A DNA stretch of 64,000 bases, from the NCBI RefSeq assembly GCF_010858045.1, contig NZ_JAAGVC010000007.1, positions 1 through 64,000 of the forward strand, given 5' to 3'. How positions within the stretch are numbered: position 1 is the first letter of the stretch; the number at the start of each line of letters is the position of its first letter. The notes beneath the pieces are model-generated. The model did no database searches. It saw only the letters and a program-made list of their open reading frames with translations, and was not told the origin of the DNA. Source of the DNA: Nocardia cyriacigeorgica. GTDB lineage: Bacteria > Actinomycetota > Actinomycetes > Mycobacteriales > Mycobacteriaceae. The position numbers and the translations under genes were made by a program. Below, piece after piece: positions 9,632-20,246 of the stretch.

Positions 9632-10974
9632 ACGACCACGCTCAACGCCAGCACTCCGGCCAGACCGCATACCGATATCAGGCATTCCATCACCGTCCAC
9701 GATTTGAGGTTTTGCGCAACTGTCAGCCCGAGAAACTCTTTCACCAGCCAGAATCCGGCGTCGTTGACATGAGACAGGAACAGCGAACCGGATCCGATCG
9801 CCAGCACCATCAGCGAGACGTGGGTGTTGGACAGGTCGGCGGCCACCGGCGCCAGAATTCCGGAAGCGGTGACCGTGGCGACGGTAGCCGATCCGGTCGC
9901 GACCCGGATGAGCACCGCGACCAGCCAGGCCAGGAACAGCACCGGCAAGCTGCTGTCCTGGATGGCGTCGGCGATCAGGTCGGCGATGCCGGTATCGACG
10001 AGCACCTGCTTGAAACCACCACCGGCGCCGACGATCAGCAGGATGCCCGCGATCGGCGGTAGCGAACTGTTCATCGTCGCGGAGATGTCGTCGCGGCTCA
10101 TCCGGGCGGTGGAGCCGAGCAGCACGATGCCGGCCAGCAGGCCGATGCCGAGGGCGACGACGGGTGTGCCGAGGAAGTCGAGGACGGTCTTCGCCGCGGA
10201 GGTGGATTCGGGCGCGATCACGTCGGCGAGGGTCTTGCCGAGCATGAGCAGCACCGGCAGCAGGATGGTGCCGATGGCGACCAGGAAGGGTGGCTGGGGC
10301 TTCGTGTCGTCGGCGTCGTTGTCGTCCTCGTCGGTGAACAGCTCCGGGACCGGAACATCGACCCAGCGGGCCGCCAGCGTCCCGAACAGCGGGCCGGCGA
10401 CCACGACCGTCGGGATCGCGACGAGCACACCGAACGCCAGGGTGAGACCGAGGTTGGCGTCGAGAGCGTCGACGGCGACGAGCGGACCTGGATGCGGCGG
10501 CACAAGTCCGTGCATGGCCGACAGGCCCGCCAGCGTGGGGATGGCGATGCGCATCAACGGAAGTCCGGAGTGGCGGGCCACCAGGATGATCACCGGCATC
10601 AACAGCACGACGCCGATTTCGAAGAACATCGGCAGACCGATGACGGCACCGACCAGACCCATCGTCCACGGCATCAGTTTCGGGCCGGACAGTTTGAGCA
10701 ACGTGTCGACCACGCGGGTGGCGCCACCGGAGTCTGCCAGCAGTTTGCCGAACATGGCGCCGAAGCCGATCAGGATGCCGACACTGCCCATCGTCGAGCC
10801 GAATCCGGAGACGAAACTGTCGACGGTGTCGGCGGCGCCGGACCCGGCACCGATGCCGACACCGATGGCACCGACGGTGAGTGCGATGAACGGATGAATC
10901 TTCAGCCAGGTGATCGCGGCGACGATGACGACGATGCCCGCGAGCGCGGCGATGACCAGGTGCGCGGTGCTCAC
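9628..10974 (-). CDS. gntP: Gluconate permease (GntP family)
   Basis: Integral membrane H+/gluconate symporter of the GntP/GntT family, 448 aa, with 12 or more hydrophobic segments. Recognisable stretches are 'HPFIALTVGAIGVGIGAG', 'LVPPHPGPLVAVDAL' and the C-terminal 'SHVNDAGFWLVKEFLGL'. GTG start at 10974. Coupled to gntK. Direct repeats upstream (11072-11100) are candidates for its operator; no GntR-type regulator lies next to it. Confidence 0.94.
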   Translation of the reverse strand: MSTAHLVIAALAGIVVIVAAITWLKIHPFIALTVGAIGVGIGAGSGAADTVDSFVSGFGSTMGSVGILIGFGAMFGKLLADSGGATRVVDTLLKLSGPKLMPWTMGLVGAVIGLPMFFEIGVVLLMPVIILVARHSGLPLMRIAIPTLAGLSAMHGLVPPHPGPLVAVDALDANLGLTLAFGVLVAIPTVVVAGPLFGTLAARWVDVPVPELFTDEDDNDADDTKPQPPFLVAIGTILLPVLLMLGKTLADVIAPESTSAAKTVLDFLGTPVVALGIGLLAGIVLLGSTARMSRDDISATMNSSLPPIAGILLIVGAGGGFKQVLVDTGIADLIADAIQDSSLPVLFLAWLVAVLIRVATGSATVATVTASGILAPVAADLSNTHVSLMVLAIGSGSLFLSHVNDAGFWLVKEFLGLTVAQNLKSWTVMECLISVCGLAGVLALSVVV

Positions 10975-11071
10975 CCGGGTACCCTACGTGGCCAGCGGCG
11001 TTTCGCCGGGCAGACACGTCCGGGGTTGCGGGCCGATTGCGTGGGGACTCGCCGGTGGCGGGAGGTGCGCA

Positions 11072-11100
11072 GTGGTATCACAGTGACGAATGTGGTAACA
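11072..11100. promoter_or_regulatory. Two 20-bp-spaced direct repeats between gntP and steA
   Basis: GTGGTATCA (11072-11080) and GTGGTAACA (11092-11100) differ at one base and start exactly 20 bp apart, i.e. on the same helix face. They lie ~100-125 bp upstream of gntP and ~55-80 bp upstream of steA. The layout fits a dimeric regulator, perhaps of gluconate uptake; the regulator is unknown. Confidence 0.4.
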
Positions 11101-11152
11101 GGTGCGGCGCGCCTCCACCAATGGTTGAGGGTTTGCGGCCATCATCGGCGTC

Positions 11153-12367
11153 ATGAAGATGCTGGCGCTGTTGTCGAAGAACACCGAGACGCTGCCCGGT
11201 CGCACCGGAATAGCCCGCGTGGACCGCAACACCCGGCGTCTGCTCAAACGGGTCGGTCCCGGCGACATCGTCGTGCTCGACGAAATGGACCTGGATCGGC
11301 TCACCGCTGACCGTCTCGTCGAAGCGGGCGTGGTCGCGGTGATCAACACCTCGCCGTCGATCTCGGGCCGCTACCCGAACCTCGGCCCGGAAGTGCTGGT
11401 GGCCAACGACATCCTGTTGCTGGACACGGTGAGCTCGGATGCGTTCAGCAAGATCAAGGACGGCGCCAAGATCCGCATCGACGGTGGCGTCGTCTACGCC
11501 GACCGGCTCACCAAGAAGGAGCCGGAAGTCCTCGTCGAGGCCATCGAACTCACCGAGGCCGCCATCGCGGAACGGATGATCGAGGCCCGCAACGGCCTCG
11601 CCGATCATCTGGAAGCCTTCGCAGGCAACACCATCGAATTCGTGCGCACCGAATCGGCGCTGCTCATCGATGGGATCGGCGTGCCGGATCTGGAACTGGA
11701 GATGCGCGGCAGGCATGTGGTCGTCGTCGGCGACGGTCCGGGGCACGCGGAGGATCTGAAGAAGCTCAAGCCGTTCATCAAGGAGTACGCGCCGATCATG
11801 GTCGGCGTCGGGCGCGGCGCCGACACCCTGACCAAAGGCGGCTACCGCCCGGACCTGATCGTCGGCGACCCGGACGAGATCACCACCGCCACATTGAAAT
11901 CCGGTGCGGAGGTGATCCTGCCCGCCGACACCGACGGCCACGCCAAGGGACTGGAACGCATCCAGGATCTGGGCATCGGCGCGACGACGTTCCCGTCCTC
12001 CGGTGCACCGACGGATCTGGCGTTGCTGCTGGCCCACCACCATGGTGCGGCGCTGATCGTCACCGCCGGAGCCGCCGCCTCGCTCGACGAATTCTTCGAC
12101 CGCGGACGCCGCGACAGCAACCCGGCGACCTTCCTGACGCGGCTCAAGATCGGTTCGACGCTGATGGACGCCACCGCGGTGGCCACCCTGTACCGCAACC
12201 GAGTGTCCGGCACCGCGATCGCGCTGGTGGTGCTGGCCGCGCTGATCGCGGTGATCGTGGTGGTGCTGGCCTCGAATTCCGGCACCGAGATGCTGGATTG
12301 GGGCGCCGACACCTGGAACCGGTTCGTGCTCTGGGCGCGTGACCTACGGGGTGGGACGGCGGCGTGA
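11153..12367 (+). CDS. steA: SteA-like putative cytokinetic ring protein
   Basis: Homologue of Rv1697 and of corynebacterial SteA, linked to septation and detergent sensitivity. The 404-aa protein has conserved 'GIARVDRNTRRLL', 'SGRYPNLGPEVLV', 'HLEAFAGNTIEFV', 'RPDLIVGDPDEIT' (thiamin-pyrophosphokinase-like fold) and a C-terminal membrane segment (~353-374) before a short tail. ATG 11153 or 11159 are both possible. It overlaps the next gene by 4 bp, the steA-steB arrangement of the family. Confidence 0.9.
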   Translation: MKMLALLSKNTETLPGRTGIARVDRNTRRLLKRVGPGDIVVLDEMDLDRLTADRLVEAGVVAVINTSPSISGRYPNLGPEVLVANDILLLDTVSSDAFSKIKDGAKIRIDGGVVYADRLTKKEPEVLVEAIELTEAAIAERMIEARNGLADHLEAFAGNTIEFVRTESALLIDGIGVPDLELEMRGRHVVVVGDGPGHAEDLKKLKPFIKEYAPIMVGVGRGADTLTKGGYRPDLIVGDPDEITTATLKSGAEVILPADTDGHAKGLERIQDLGIGATTFPSSGAPTDLALLLAHHHGAALIVTAGAAASLDEFFDRGRRDSNPATFLTRLKIGSTLMDATAVATLYRNRVSGTAIALVVLAALIAVIVVVLASNSGTEMLDWGADTWNRFVLWARDLRGGTAA

Positions 12368-13308
12368 TCTCGCTTCGCCAGCACGCGATTTCGATCGCGG
12401 CGATCTTCCTCGCGCTCGCCCTTGGCGTGGTGCTCGGATCACAGACCCTGGCCTCGGACCTGCTGTCGGGTCTGCGCAGCGACAAGGACGATCTACGCGC
12501 CCAGGTCGATACCCTCACCGCAGAGAATCAACGCTTGACCGGGCAGATGAACGGCGCCGATGCCTTCATCGCCCATTCCGCGCCGCGGCTGCTCGGCGGC
12601 ACCCTCGCCGACCGCAGCGTCGTGGTGTTCACCACCCCCGACGCCGATCCCGGCGATGTGGACGGTGTCGTGGCCGCGTTGCAGACCGCGGGCGCCGCCG
12701 TCACCGGGCGGATCGCGTTCACCGAGGCGTTCGTCGACGCCACCGAGGGCGACCGGATGCGTTCGACTCTCACCAATGTCATCCCGGCGGGCGCCGAACT
12801 GCGCACCGGTGCCGTCGACCAGGGCAGCCTGGCCGGCGATCTGCTCGGCCTGGTGCTGCTGCTCGATCCGGCGTCGGGGCAGCCGCGCAGCACGCCGCAG
12901 GAACTGGGCCTGGCCCTGGAGACGCTGCGCGGCGGCGGATTCCTGGCCTACGGCGACACCCCCGTGCAGCCGGCCCAGCTGGCCGTCGTCGTCACCGGTG
13001 ACGGCTCGAAGGCCGGGGAGAACAGCCGCGGCGCCAACACCGCCCGCTTCGCCGGCGCTCTGCGTGCTCGCGGCGCGGGCGTGGTCCTGGCCGGTCGCCC
13101 GGGCTCCGCCGAAGGCGCGGGCCCGCTCGCCGTCGTCCGCGACGACGCCCCCCTCGCCGCCGCCGTCACCACCGTCGACAACCTCGACCGCGAACTCGGC
13201 CGCGTCACCACCGCCCTTGCCCTGTCCGAGCAACTGGCCGGGCGCACCGGCCGCTACGGCACCGGCCCCACCGCGACCTCCCTGACCCTCGCCGCCCTGC
13301 CGGGCTGA
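12364..13308 (+). CDS. mctB: MctB/SteB-type envelope protein (copper transport protein)
   Basis: Homologue of Rv1698, described as MctB (copper efflux across the outer envelope) and, in corynebacteria, as SteB. The 314-aa protein has an N-terminal membrane anchor ('AISIAAIFLALALGVVLGS', ~8-26), a short coiled coil (~37-60) and an alpha/beta domain. GTG start overlaps steA by 4 bp. Both proposed roles are family knowledge; the steA coupling favours a cell-division partner, not excluding copper. Confidence 0.88.
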   Translation: MISLRQHAISIAAIFLALALGVVLGSQTLASDLLSGLRSDKDDLRAQVDTLTAENQRLTGQMNGADAFIAHSAPRLLGGTLADRSVVVFTTPDADPGDVDGVVAALQTAGAAVTGRIAFTEAFVDATEGDRMRSTLTNVIPAGAELRTGAVDQGSLAGDLLGLVLLLDPASGQPRSTPQELGLALETLRGGGFLAYGDTPVQPAQLAVVVTGDGSKAGENSRGANTARFAGALRARGAGVVLAGRPGSAEGAGPLAVVRDDAPLAAAVTTVDNLDRELGRVTTALALSEQLAGRTGRYGTGPTATSLTLAALPG

Positions 13309-13320
13309 GCGCCACCCGGT

Positions 13321-13340
13321 TGACCTGCCCGAGCAGGTCA
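13321..13340 (+). terminator. Terminator of steA-mctB
   Basis: An 8-bp perfect stem TGACCTGC/GCAGGTCA (13321-13328 with 13333-13340) with a 4-base loop, extendable by CGG/CCG across a one-base bulge, lies 12 bases after mctB. Confidence 0.6.
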
Positions 13341-13579
13341 CCGACTGTATCGGCGGCTACAGGTCCCGGGACTGTCCATGCTCGCCATGCCCCGGTCTGA
13401 CTGCCCATTGACCGGACGGGCCATGGCGGGTTCGATGGCAGTGCGGAGGTCATGGCTCCTGGTGGCGTCGCCGAAGAGGCTTGCTACCTCCGGGCGAGCT
13501 TGCGGCGCCAATCGCGACCGATCTGGCTGGACCGAATCGAACAGCAGTGGCGATTTACACCATCGAAGAAGGGGTCGTC

Positions 13580-14410
13580 ATGTTCTTCTACAGTCACTCC
13601 GGAGCTGCCGCATCAGGGAAACTGGATGCCTCGGGTAACTACGTCAACCTGAAGGACTATCCAGCCGGTCAATTCGGACAGTGGCACTTTATTGTGCCCG
13701 CCGACGGTCAGCGGCTCTTCTTCCACAACTATCAAACGACACAGTCCGCTTCGGGAGAGATCGATGCCGCGGGTAACTATGTCAACCTGAGAGACTTTCC
13801 CGCGGGACAATTCGGTCAGTGGGCGGTGGTGCCGCTGGGCGATGGCCGGCTCTTTTTCTACACAGCGGTTACCGGGGCCGGCGCGGTCGGGAAACTCGAT
13901 GCCACCGGCGACTACGTCAACCTGAAGGACTTCCCACCCGGAAAATTCGGAAAGTGGACCCACATCGTTCCGGTTGGCCGGAACAGACTCTTCTTCTACA
14001 ACGTTCAGACTCGGGGAGCTGTCACCGCCGAGATCGACGACTCGGGTGAGTATGTCAACCTGATGGATTTCCCGGCGGGGCACTTCGGCCCGTGGTGGAT
14101 GATCGCGCCCGCCGGTGGCAACCGGCTCTTCTTCTACAACGGGTACCAGCAACCGTGGGCTGCGTCCGGTGAGATAGCTAGCTCTGGCGACTATGTCAAC
14201 CTGAAGGACTTTCCTCCCGGGCAATTCGGGCATTGGACCCACGTTGTTTCCGTCGACGATGATCGGCTCTTTTTCTACAACAGCGGTCATTCCGATTCGC
14301 ATCTCCAGGGGGCCGGCGCCTCCGGCGAGCTCGATACCGCCGGTGACTACGTGAACCTGAAGGACTTCCCTCCCGGACAGTTCGGAAAGTGGAGCATCAT
14401 CGTGGGCTGA
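13580..14410 (+). CDS. Protein made of six ~46-aa tandem repeats
   Basis: The 276-aa product consists entirely of six repeats of 45-47 residues, starting at nt 13580, 13715, 13850, 13988, 14126 and 14267. Each begins with LFFYN, has a [GKE]-[LI]-D-x2-G-x-YVNLKDFP-x-GQFG core and ends near W-x-x-[IV]-V. No signal peptide or membrane segment is seen, so it is probably cytoplasmic. The pattern suggests repeated beta-sheet blades, perhaps a six-bladed propeller, and resembles 'FFY...TG...G.LD..G' repeats of other actinobacterial proteins. ATG 13580 follows AGAAGG (13567-13572). It interrupts the mctB-pyrG neighbourhood and uses more A/T-ending codons than its neighbours, hinting at transfer. Function unknown. 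Confidence 0.85.
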   Translation: MFFYSHSGAAASGKLDASGNYVNLKDYPAGQFGQWHFIVPADGQRLFFHNYQTTQSASGEIDAAGNYVNLRDFPAGQFGQWAVVPLGDGRLFFYTAVTGAGAVGKLDATGDYVNLKDFPPGKFGKWTHIVPVGRNRLFFYNVQTRGAVTAEIDDSGEYVNLMDFPAGHFGPWWMIAPAGGNRLFFYNGYQQPWAASGEIASSGDYVNLKDFPPGQFGHWTHVVSVDDDRLFFYNSGHSDSHLQGAGASGELDTAGDYVNLKDFPPGQFGKWSIIVG

Positions 14411-14603
14411 GAATGGTCATACCTCCCGAAGCCGAGACGATCCGAACGACGGCACGACCACCCGTGCTGTCGGCAGCATCCGGGCCATGCCGAGATGGGG
14501 CAGGGCGTGAGCTGGGTCGCAGCGGCAAGAGGGTGGTATGAGCGAGTGCGAGCGATCGGGTGGCAAACCGGGCGTGGCGTACAGAGGACCGGGGGTTTCG
14601 TGT

Positions 14604-14609
14604 TACCGT
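14604..14609 (+). promoter_or_regulatory. Possible -10 box for leaderless pyrG mRNA
   Basis: TACCGT fits the actinobacterial TANNNT -10 motif and ends 8 bases before the pyrG GTG. No Shine-Dalgarno sequence lies in front of that GTG, so transcription may start at or next to the start codon. No clear -35 box is visible. Confidence 0.35.
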
Positions 14610-14611
14610 GA

Positions 14612-16342
<1,731 letters not shown>

Positions 16343-16996
16343 ATGAGCGACAATTCCACCGTGCCGGGTAGCCACGACTTCGAGACCGTGTCCAGCCGGA
16401 CGGTGTATTCCGGCGCGATCCTGGCGTTGCGGCTGGATCAGGTGGCCATGCCGGACGGCCGGGTCGTCGAACGGGAAGTGGTCGAGCATCACGGCGCCGT
16501 CGCCGTGGCCGCGCTGGACGACGACGACAACATCGTGCTGATCCGCCAGTACCGTCATCCGCTGGGCATCCGGCTGCTCGAACTTCCCGCCGGGTTGCTC
16601 GACATCGACGGCGAGGACCCGCTCGAAGCGGCCAAACGTGAGTTGGCCGAGGAGACGGGCCTGGCCGCACGCGAGTGGTCGGTACTGGTGGATGTGGCGT
16701 TGTCGCCGGGTTTCACCGACGAGGCGCTGCGGGTGTATCTGGCCCGTGGGCTCTATGACACCGAGCGCCCCGAACCCGAGCACGAGGAAGCCGATCTGGA
16801 GTTGGTGCGGATGCCGCTGGAGCAGGCGGTGCGGGCCGCGCTGGCCGGCGAGATCGTCAACGCCACCGCCGTGGCCGGTGTGCTCGCGGTGTCGGCGGCA
16901 CGGGCGCAGGGACTGGCCCCGCGCCCGGCGGACGTGCCATGGCCCGGGCAGCCGACGGCGCTGCTGGGCAGGCAAGCACGCCGGGCGCAGGACTGA
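16343..16996 (+). CDS. NUDIX hydrolase, ADP-ribose pyrophosphatase type
   Basis: Homologue of Rv1700, an ADP-ribose pyrophosphatase. The NUDIX box G-x5-E-x7-REL-x-EE-x-GL is complete in 'GLLDIDGEDPLEAAKRELAEETGLAA' (read as G...E...RELAEETGL). 217 aa. ATG 16343 lies directly after the pyrG TAG, so it is co-translated. It hydrolyses ADP-ribose or related nucleoside diphosphates to clean the pool; exact substrate is inferred from the family. Confidence 0.93.
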   Translation: MSDNSTVPGSHDFETVSSRTVYSGAILALRLDQVAMPDGRVVEREVVEHHGAVAVAALDDDDNIVLIRQYRHPLGIRLLELPAGLLDIDGEDPLEAAKRELAEETGLAAREWSVLVDVALSPGFTDEALRVYLARGLYDTERPEPEHEEADLELVRMPLEQAVRAALAGEIVNATAVAGVLAVSAARAQGLAPRPADVPWPGQPTALLGRQARRAQD

Positions 16997-17008
16997 CGGG
17001 CCGCCACG

Positions 17009-17938
17009 GTGCGGGAGGTGGACGCCTACCTCGACCATCTGGCCGTCGAGCGGGGCGCCGCACGCAACACCCTGTCCGCCTATCGGCGTGATCTGGAGCG
17101 GTACCGGGCCTTCCTGGCCGGTCGCGGCATCGGCGATCTCGACGCCGTCGCGGAAGGCGATGTCGCCGAGTTCGCCATGGCGCTGCGTTCCGGCGGCGCC
17201 GGGCATCCGCCGCTGGCTGCGGGATCGGTGGCCCGGGCGCTGATCGCCGTCCGTGGCCTGCACCGGTTCGCCACCGCCGAGGGCATGACCAGCACCGACG
17301 TGGCGCATGCGGTGAAACCGCCGGCCCCTGGGCGCAGGCTGCCCAAGGCGTTGCCCTATGACGAGGTGCTGAAGCTGCTGGAAGCGGCGGGCGGTGATTG
17401 CGGCACCAGCGGTGAGGGGGTGGCGCGCGGACTGCGGGACCGGGCGCTGCTGGAACTGTTGTATTCCACCGGGGCCCGGATCTCGGAGATGGTCGGGCTC
17501 GATGTCGACGATCTCGATATGCCCGAGCGTGCGGTGGTGTTGCGCGGTAAGGGCGGTAAACAGCGCATCGTGCCGATCGGGCGTCCGGCGCTGGCGGCCG
17601 TGGATGCCTATCTGGTGCGTGGGCGTCCGGTGCTCGCGGCGCGTGGGCGCGGCAACGCGGGTGCGTTGTTCCTGAACGCACGCGGTGGGCGGCTGTCGCG
17701 GCAGAGCGCGTGGCAGGTATTGCAGAGCGCGGCCGAACGTTCGGGGATCGGTGCCAGCGTCTCCCCGCACACGCTGCGGCATTCGTTTGCCACGCATCTG
17801 CTCGACGGCGGCGCCGACGTGCGCGTTGTCCAAGAACTACTCGGCCACGCCTCGGTCACCACCACGCAGATCTACACCCTGGTGACCGTCAAGACCCTGC
17901 GCGAGGTCTGGGCGACTGCCCATCCGCGCGCGACATGA
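17009..17938 (+). CDS. xerD: Site-specific tyrosine recombinase XerD
   Basis: Chromosome-dimer resolution recombinase acting at dif with XerC. 309 aa with an N-terminal SAM-like DNA-binding domain (~1-100) and a catalytic domain whose full set is visible: Arg157 (STGARISE), a Lys in GKGGK (~181-184), His254-x2-Arg257 (HTLRH), His280 (LLGHAS) and nucleophile Tyr289 (TQIYT). Start GTG 17009 is 12 bases after the NUDIX stop. Position and intact catalytic set argue for the housekeeping enzyme, not a phage integrase. Confidence 0.95.
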   Translation: MREVDAYLDHLAVERGAARNTLSAYRRDLERYRAFLAGRGIGDLDAVAEGDVAEFAMALRSGGAGHPPLAAGSVARALIAVRGLHRFATAEGMTSTDVAHAVKPPAPGRRLPKALPYDEVLKLLEAAGGDCGTSGEGVARGLRDRALLELLYSTGARISEMVGLDVDDLDMPERAVVLRGKGGKQRIVPIGRPALAAVDAYLVRGRPVLAARGRGNAGALFLNARGGRLSRQSAWQVLQSAAERSGIGASVSPHTLRHSFATHLLDGGADVRVVQELLGHASVTTTQIYTLVTVKTLREVWATAHPRAT

Positions 17939-18234
17939 GCGCCGCCGGATTCACCCGCTCCTGGCGGCTTCGACCAGGCGCCGAGGGCCGGTCCGGCGGG
18001 AAAGGTCACCGGTTCGACAGTGCTCCGCAATGGCAATGACAACGAACAGGTAGCGTTTTGTTATCCGTGACGCGGCGTGGCGTCGCGAACACGCCGGTCG
18101 GACTCGCGGCACTCGGGGACGAACTAGCGGTAGCGTCTACCGAGAGCTGGACCATCCGAAAGTGAGGTCGTGCACTGATCGGCCTCGCTACGCTCGGCGG
18201 GGAACGGGCAGGAACGTATAAGGAGCAGCGGATC

Positions 18235-19215
18235 GTGACGACAGCCGGAGCGGCAGAGCCGCCGATGGGTGCTGGGACGGAGCCGCTTACGGACGCCGGC
18301 GCGGGACTCGACGCCGACACCGGAACCCCCTCGGTGTGGGGAAACGCCGTGGAAGCGGCGCCGGTGCCCGACGATGTCGAGCTCGGCCCCACCGGACGTC
18401 CGTTGCGTCTGGTTCCCGAACCGCCCGCCGTGGCACCCGGCGGTGAGGCCCTGATCATCGCCATGTGCAATCAGAAGGGCGGGGTCGGCAAGACCACCTC
18501 CACCATCAATCTCGGTGCGGCGCTGGCCGAATACGGGCGCAAGGTGCTGCTGGTCGATCTCGATCCGCAGGGCGCGCTCTCGGCCGGGCTCGGCGTGGCC
18601 CACCACGACCTCGACCTCACCGTGCACAACCTGCTGGTCGGTTCGAAGGTCTCCATCGACGACGTGCTGATGCAGACCAGGGTCGAGAACATGGATCTGC
18701 TGCCGAGCAATATCGATCTGTCGGCGGCGGAGATCCAGCTGGTCAACGAGGTCGGCCGGGAGCAGACCCTCGGGCGGGCCCTGGAATCGGTGCGCTCGCG
18801 CTACGACTACATCCTCATCGACTGCCAGCCCTCGCTCGGACTGCTCACGGTGAACGCGCTGGCCTGCTCCGACGGTGTGATCATCCCGATGGAATGTGAG
18901 TACTTCTCGCTGCGCGGGCTCGCCCTGCTCAACGACACCGTGGAGAAGGTGCGCGATCGGCTCAATCCGCGTCTGAGCCTCTACGGCATCGTCGTCACCA
19001 TGTTCGATGCGCGACTGCTCCATTCGCGGCAGGTCATGTCCCGCGTGGTGGAGGTGTTCGGGGATCTGGTGTACGACACCGCGATCTCGCGCACCGTGCG
19101 CTTCCCCGATGCCAGCGTCGCGGGCGAGCCGATCACCACGTGGGCCCCGAAATCCGGTGGCGCGGAAGCCTATCGGGCGATGGCGCGGGAAGTCATCCAC
19201 CGGTCCGGCCGGTGA
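18235..19215 (+). CDS. ParA/Soj-type ATPase upstream of scpAB
   Basis: Homologue of Rv1708, a ParA-family ATPase encoded beside condensin genes, not the parAB pair near oriC. 326 aa: a ~70-residue acidic, Pro/Gly-rich leader, then the deviant Walker A KGGVGKTT (81-88), 'LLVDLDPQGALSAGLG' and 'ILIDCQPSLGLLTVNAL'. GTG start lies ~10 bases after AAGGAG. Overlaps scpA by 4 bp, so it probably works with the ScpAB-SMC complex in chromosome organisation. Confidence 0.93.
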   Translation: MTTAGAAEPPMGAGTEPLTDAGAGLDADTGTPSVWGNAVEAAPVPDDVELGPTGRPLRLVPEPPAVAPGGEALIIAMCNQKGGVGKTTSTINLGAALAEYGRKVLLVDLDPQGALSAGLGVAHHDLDLTVHNLLVGSKVSIDDVLMQTRVENMDLLPSNIDLSAAEIQLVNEVGREQTLGRALESVRSRYDYILIDCQPSLGLLTVNALACSDGVIIPMECEYFSLRGLALLNDTVEKVRDRLNPRLSLYGIVVTMFDARLLHSRQVMSRVVEVFGDLVYDTAISRTVRFPDASVAGEPITTWAPKSGGAEAYRAMAREVIHRSGR

Positions 19216-20246
19216 CCGGAGCGTCCGAGCCAGCACTGTCGACCAGCACCGATAACCCAGGCTCCACCGATTCGACCGCGAGCAGCGAACCCGGCTCGGC
19301 TGTGAGCACCGAGCCCGGCTCGAGTGCGGGCACCGAACCTGGCTCGAATGCGGGCTCGGAGCCCGGCTCGACCGTGGGCGCCGAGCCCGGGTCGGCCACA
19401 GGCACCGAGCCCGAGCGCCCGTCCGGATTCCATCTGCGGCTGAGCAACTTCGAGGGCCCCTTCGATCTGCTGCTGACCCTGATCAGTCAGCGTCGTCTCG
19501 ACGTCACCGAGGTGGCGTTGCACAAGGTGACCGACGAGTTCATCGCCTACACCAAGGCGTTGACGGCGGACCTGGCCGAGCAGTCGGGGCTGCGTGCGGA
19601 CAAGATCCTCGATCAGACCACCGAGTTCCTGGTGGTGGCCGCCACCCTGCTGGATCTGAAGGCGGCGCGGCTGCTGCCGTCGGGGGAGATGACCGACGCC
19701 GAGGATCTGGAACTGCTCGAGGCGCGCGACCTGCTCTTCGCCCGGCTGCTGCAGTACCGGGCCTTCAAGCAGGTCGCCGAACTGCTCGGGGAGCTGGAGG
19801 CGGCGGCGCTGCGCCGGTACCCGCGCGCCGTGGGGCTCGAGGACCGCTTCACCGATCTGCTGCCAGAGGTGACCCTCGGTGTGGACGCCGCCGGGTTCGC
19901 CGAGATCGCGGCGGCGGCGTTCCGGCCGCGGCCCGTGCCGACGGTGGGTCTCGACCATTTGCACGCGCACGCCGTCTCGGTCGCCGAACAGGCCGCGATC
20001 GTGCTCGAACGTCTCGAGGAGCGCGGTGCGGGCGGGTGGACGACCTTCGCCGAACTGGTCGCCGACTGCGGTGCGCCGATCGAAATCGTCGCGCGCTTCC
20101 TCGCCTTGCTGGAGCTCTATCGCGGCAAGAGCATCGAGTTCGATCAGCCCGATCCGCTCGGCCCGCTGGCGGTGAGCTGGATCGGCGATCAACCCGAGGA
20201 CGGGCAAGCAGATAACGTGGTGACCATCGAAGAGGACTACGGATGA
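19212..20246 (+). CDS. scpA: Segregation and condensation protein A
   Basis: Kleisin subunit of the bacterial SMC condensin. The core starts near 'HLRLSNFEGPFDLLLTLI', with 'LDVTEVALHKVTDEFIAY' and the C-terminal winged-helix part. The 344-aa protein carries an N-terminal extension holding five 8-residue EPGS-x4 repeats (see the repeat at 19287). GTG 19212 overlaps the ParA stop (GTGA); the next ATGs are inside the domain. Confidence 0.94.
   Translation: MTGASEPALSTSTDNPGSTDSTASSEPGSAVSTEPGSSAGTEPGSNAGSEPGSTVGAEPGSATGTEPERPSGFHLRLSNFEGPFDLLLTLISQRRLDVTEVALHKVTDEFIAYTKALTADLAEQSGLRADKILDQTTEFLVVAATLLDLKAARLLPSGEMTDAEDLELLEARDLLFARLLQYRAFKQVAELLGELEAAALRRYPRAVGLEDRFTDLLPEVTLGVDAAGFAEIAAAAFRPRPVPTVGLDHLHAHAVSVAEQAAIVLERLEERGAGGWTTFAELVADCGAPIEIVARFLALLELYRGKSIEFDQPDPLGPLAVSWIGDQPEDGQADNVVTIEEDYG
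19287..19406 (+). repeat. Five 24-bp tandem repeats in scpA
   Basis: Five consecutive 24-bp units each code for EPGS plus four variable small residues (AVST, SAGT, NAGS, TVGA, ATGT), followed by a partial EPER unit. They lie in the disordered N-terminal leader of ScpA, so copy number can vary without shifting frame. Confidence 0.85.

Noticed and set aside
10975..10985. GGGTAC-like sequence just before gntP as a SigF promoter
   Set aside because: It lies only four bases from the start codon and has no matching -35 element.
17009..17938. The tyrosine recombinase as a sign of a prophage or integrative element
   Set aside because: Its place between the NUDIX gene and the ParA/scpAB genes and its full XerD features mark it as the housekeeping dif recombinase.
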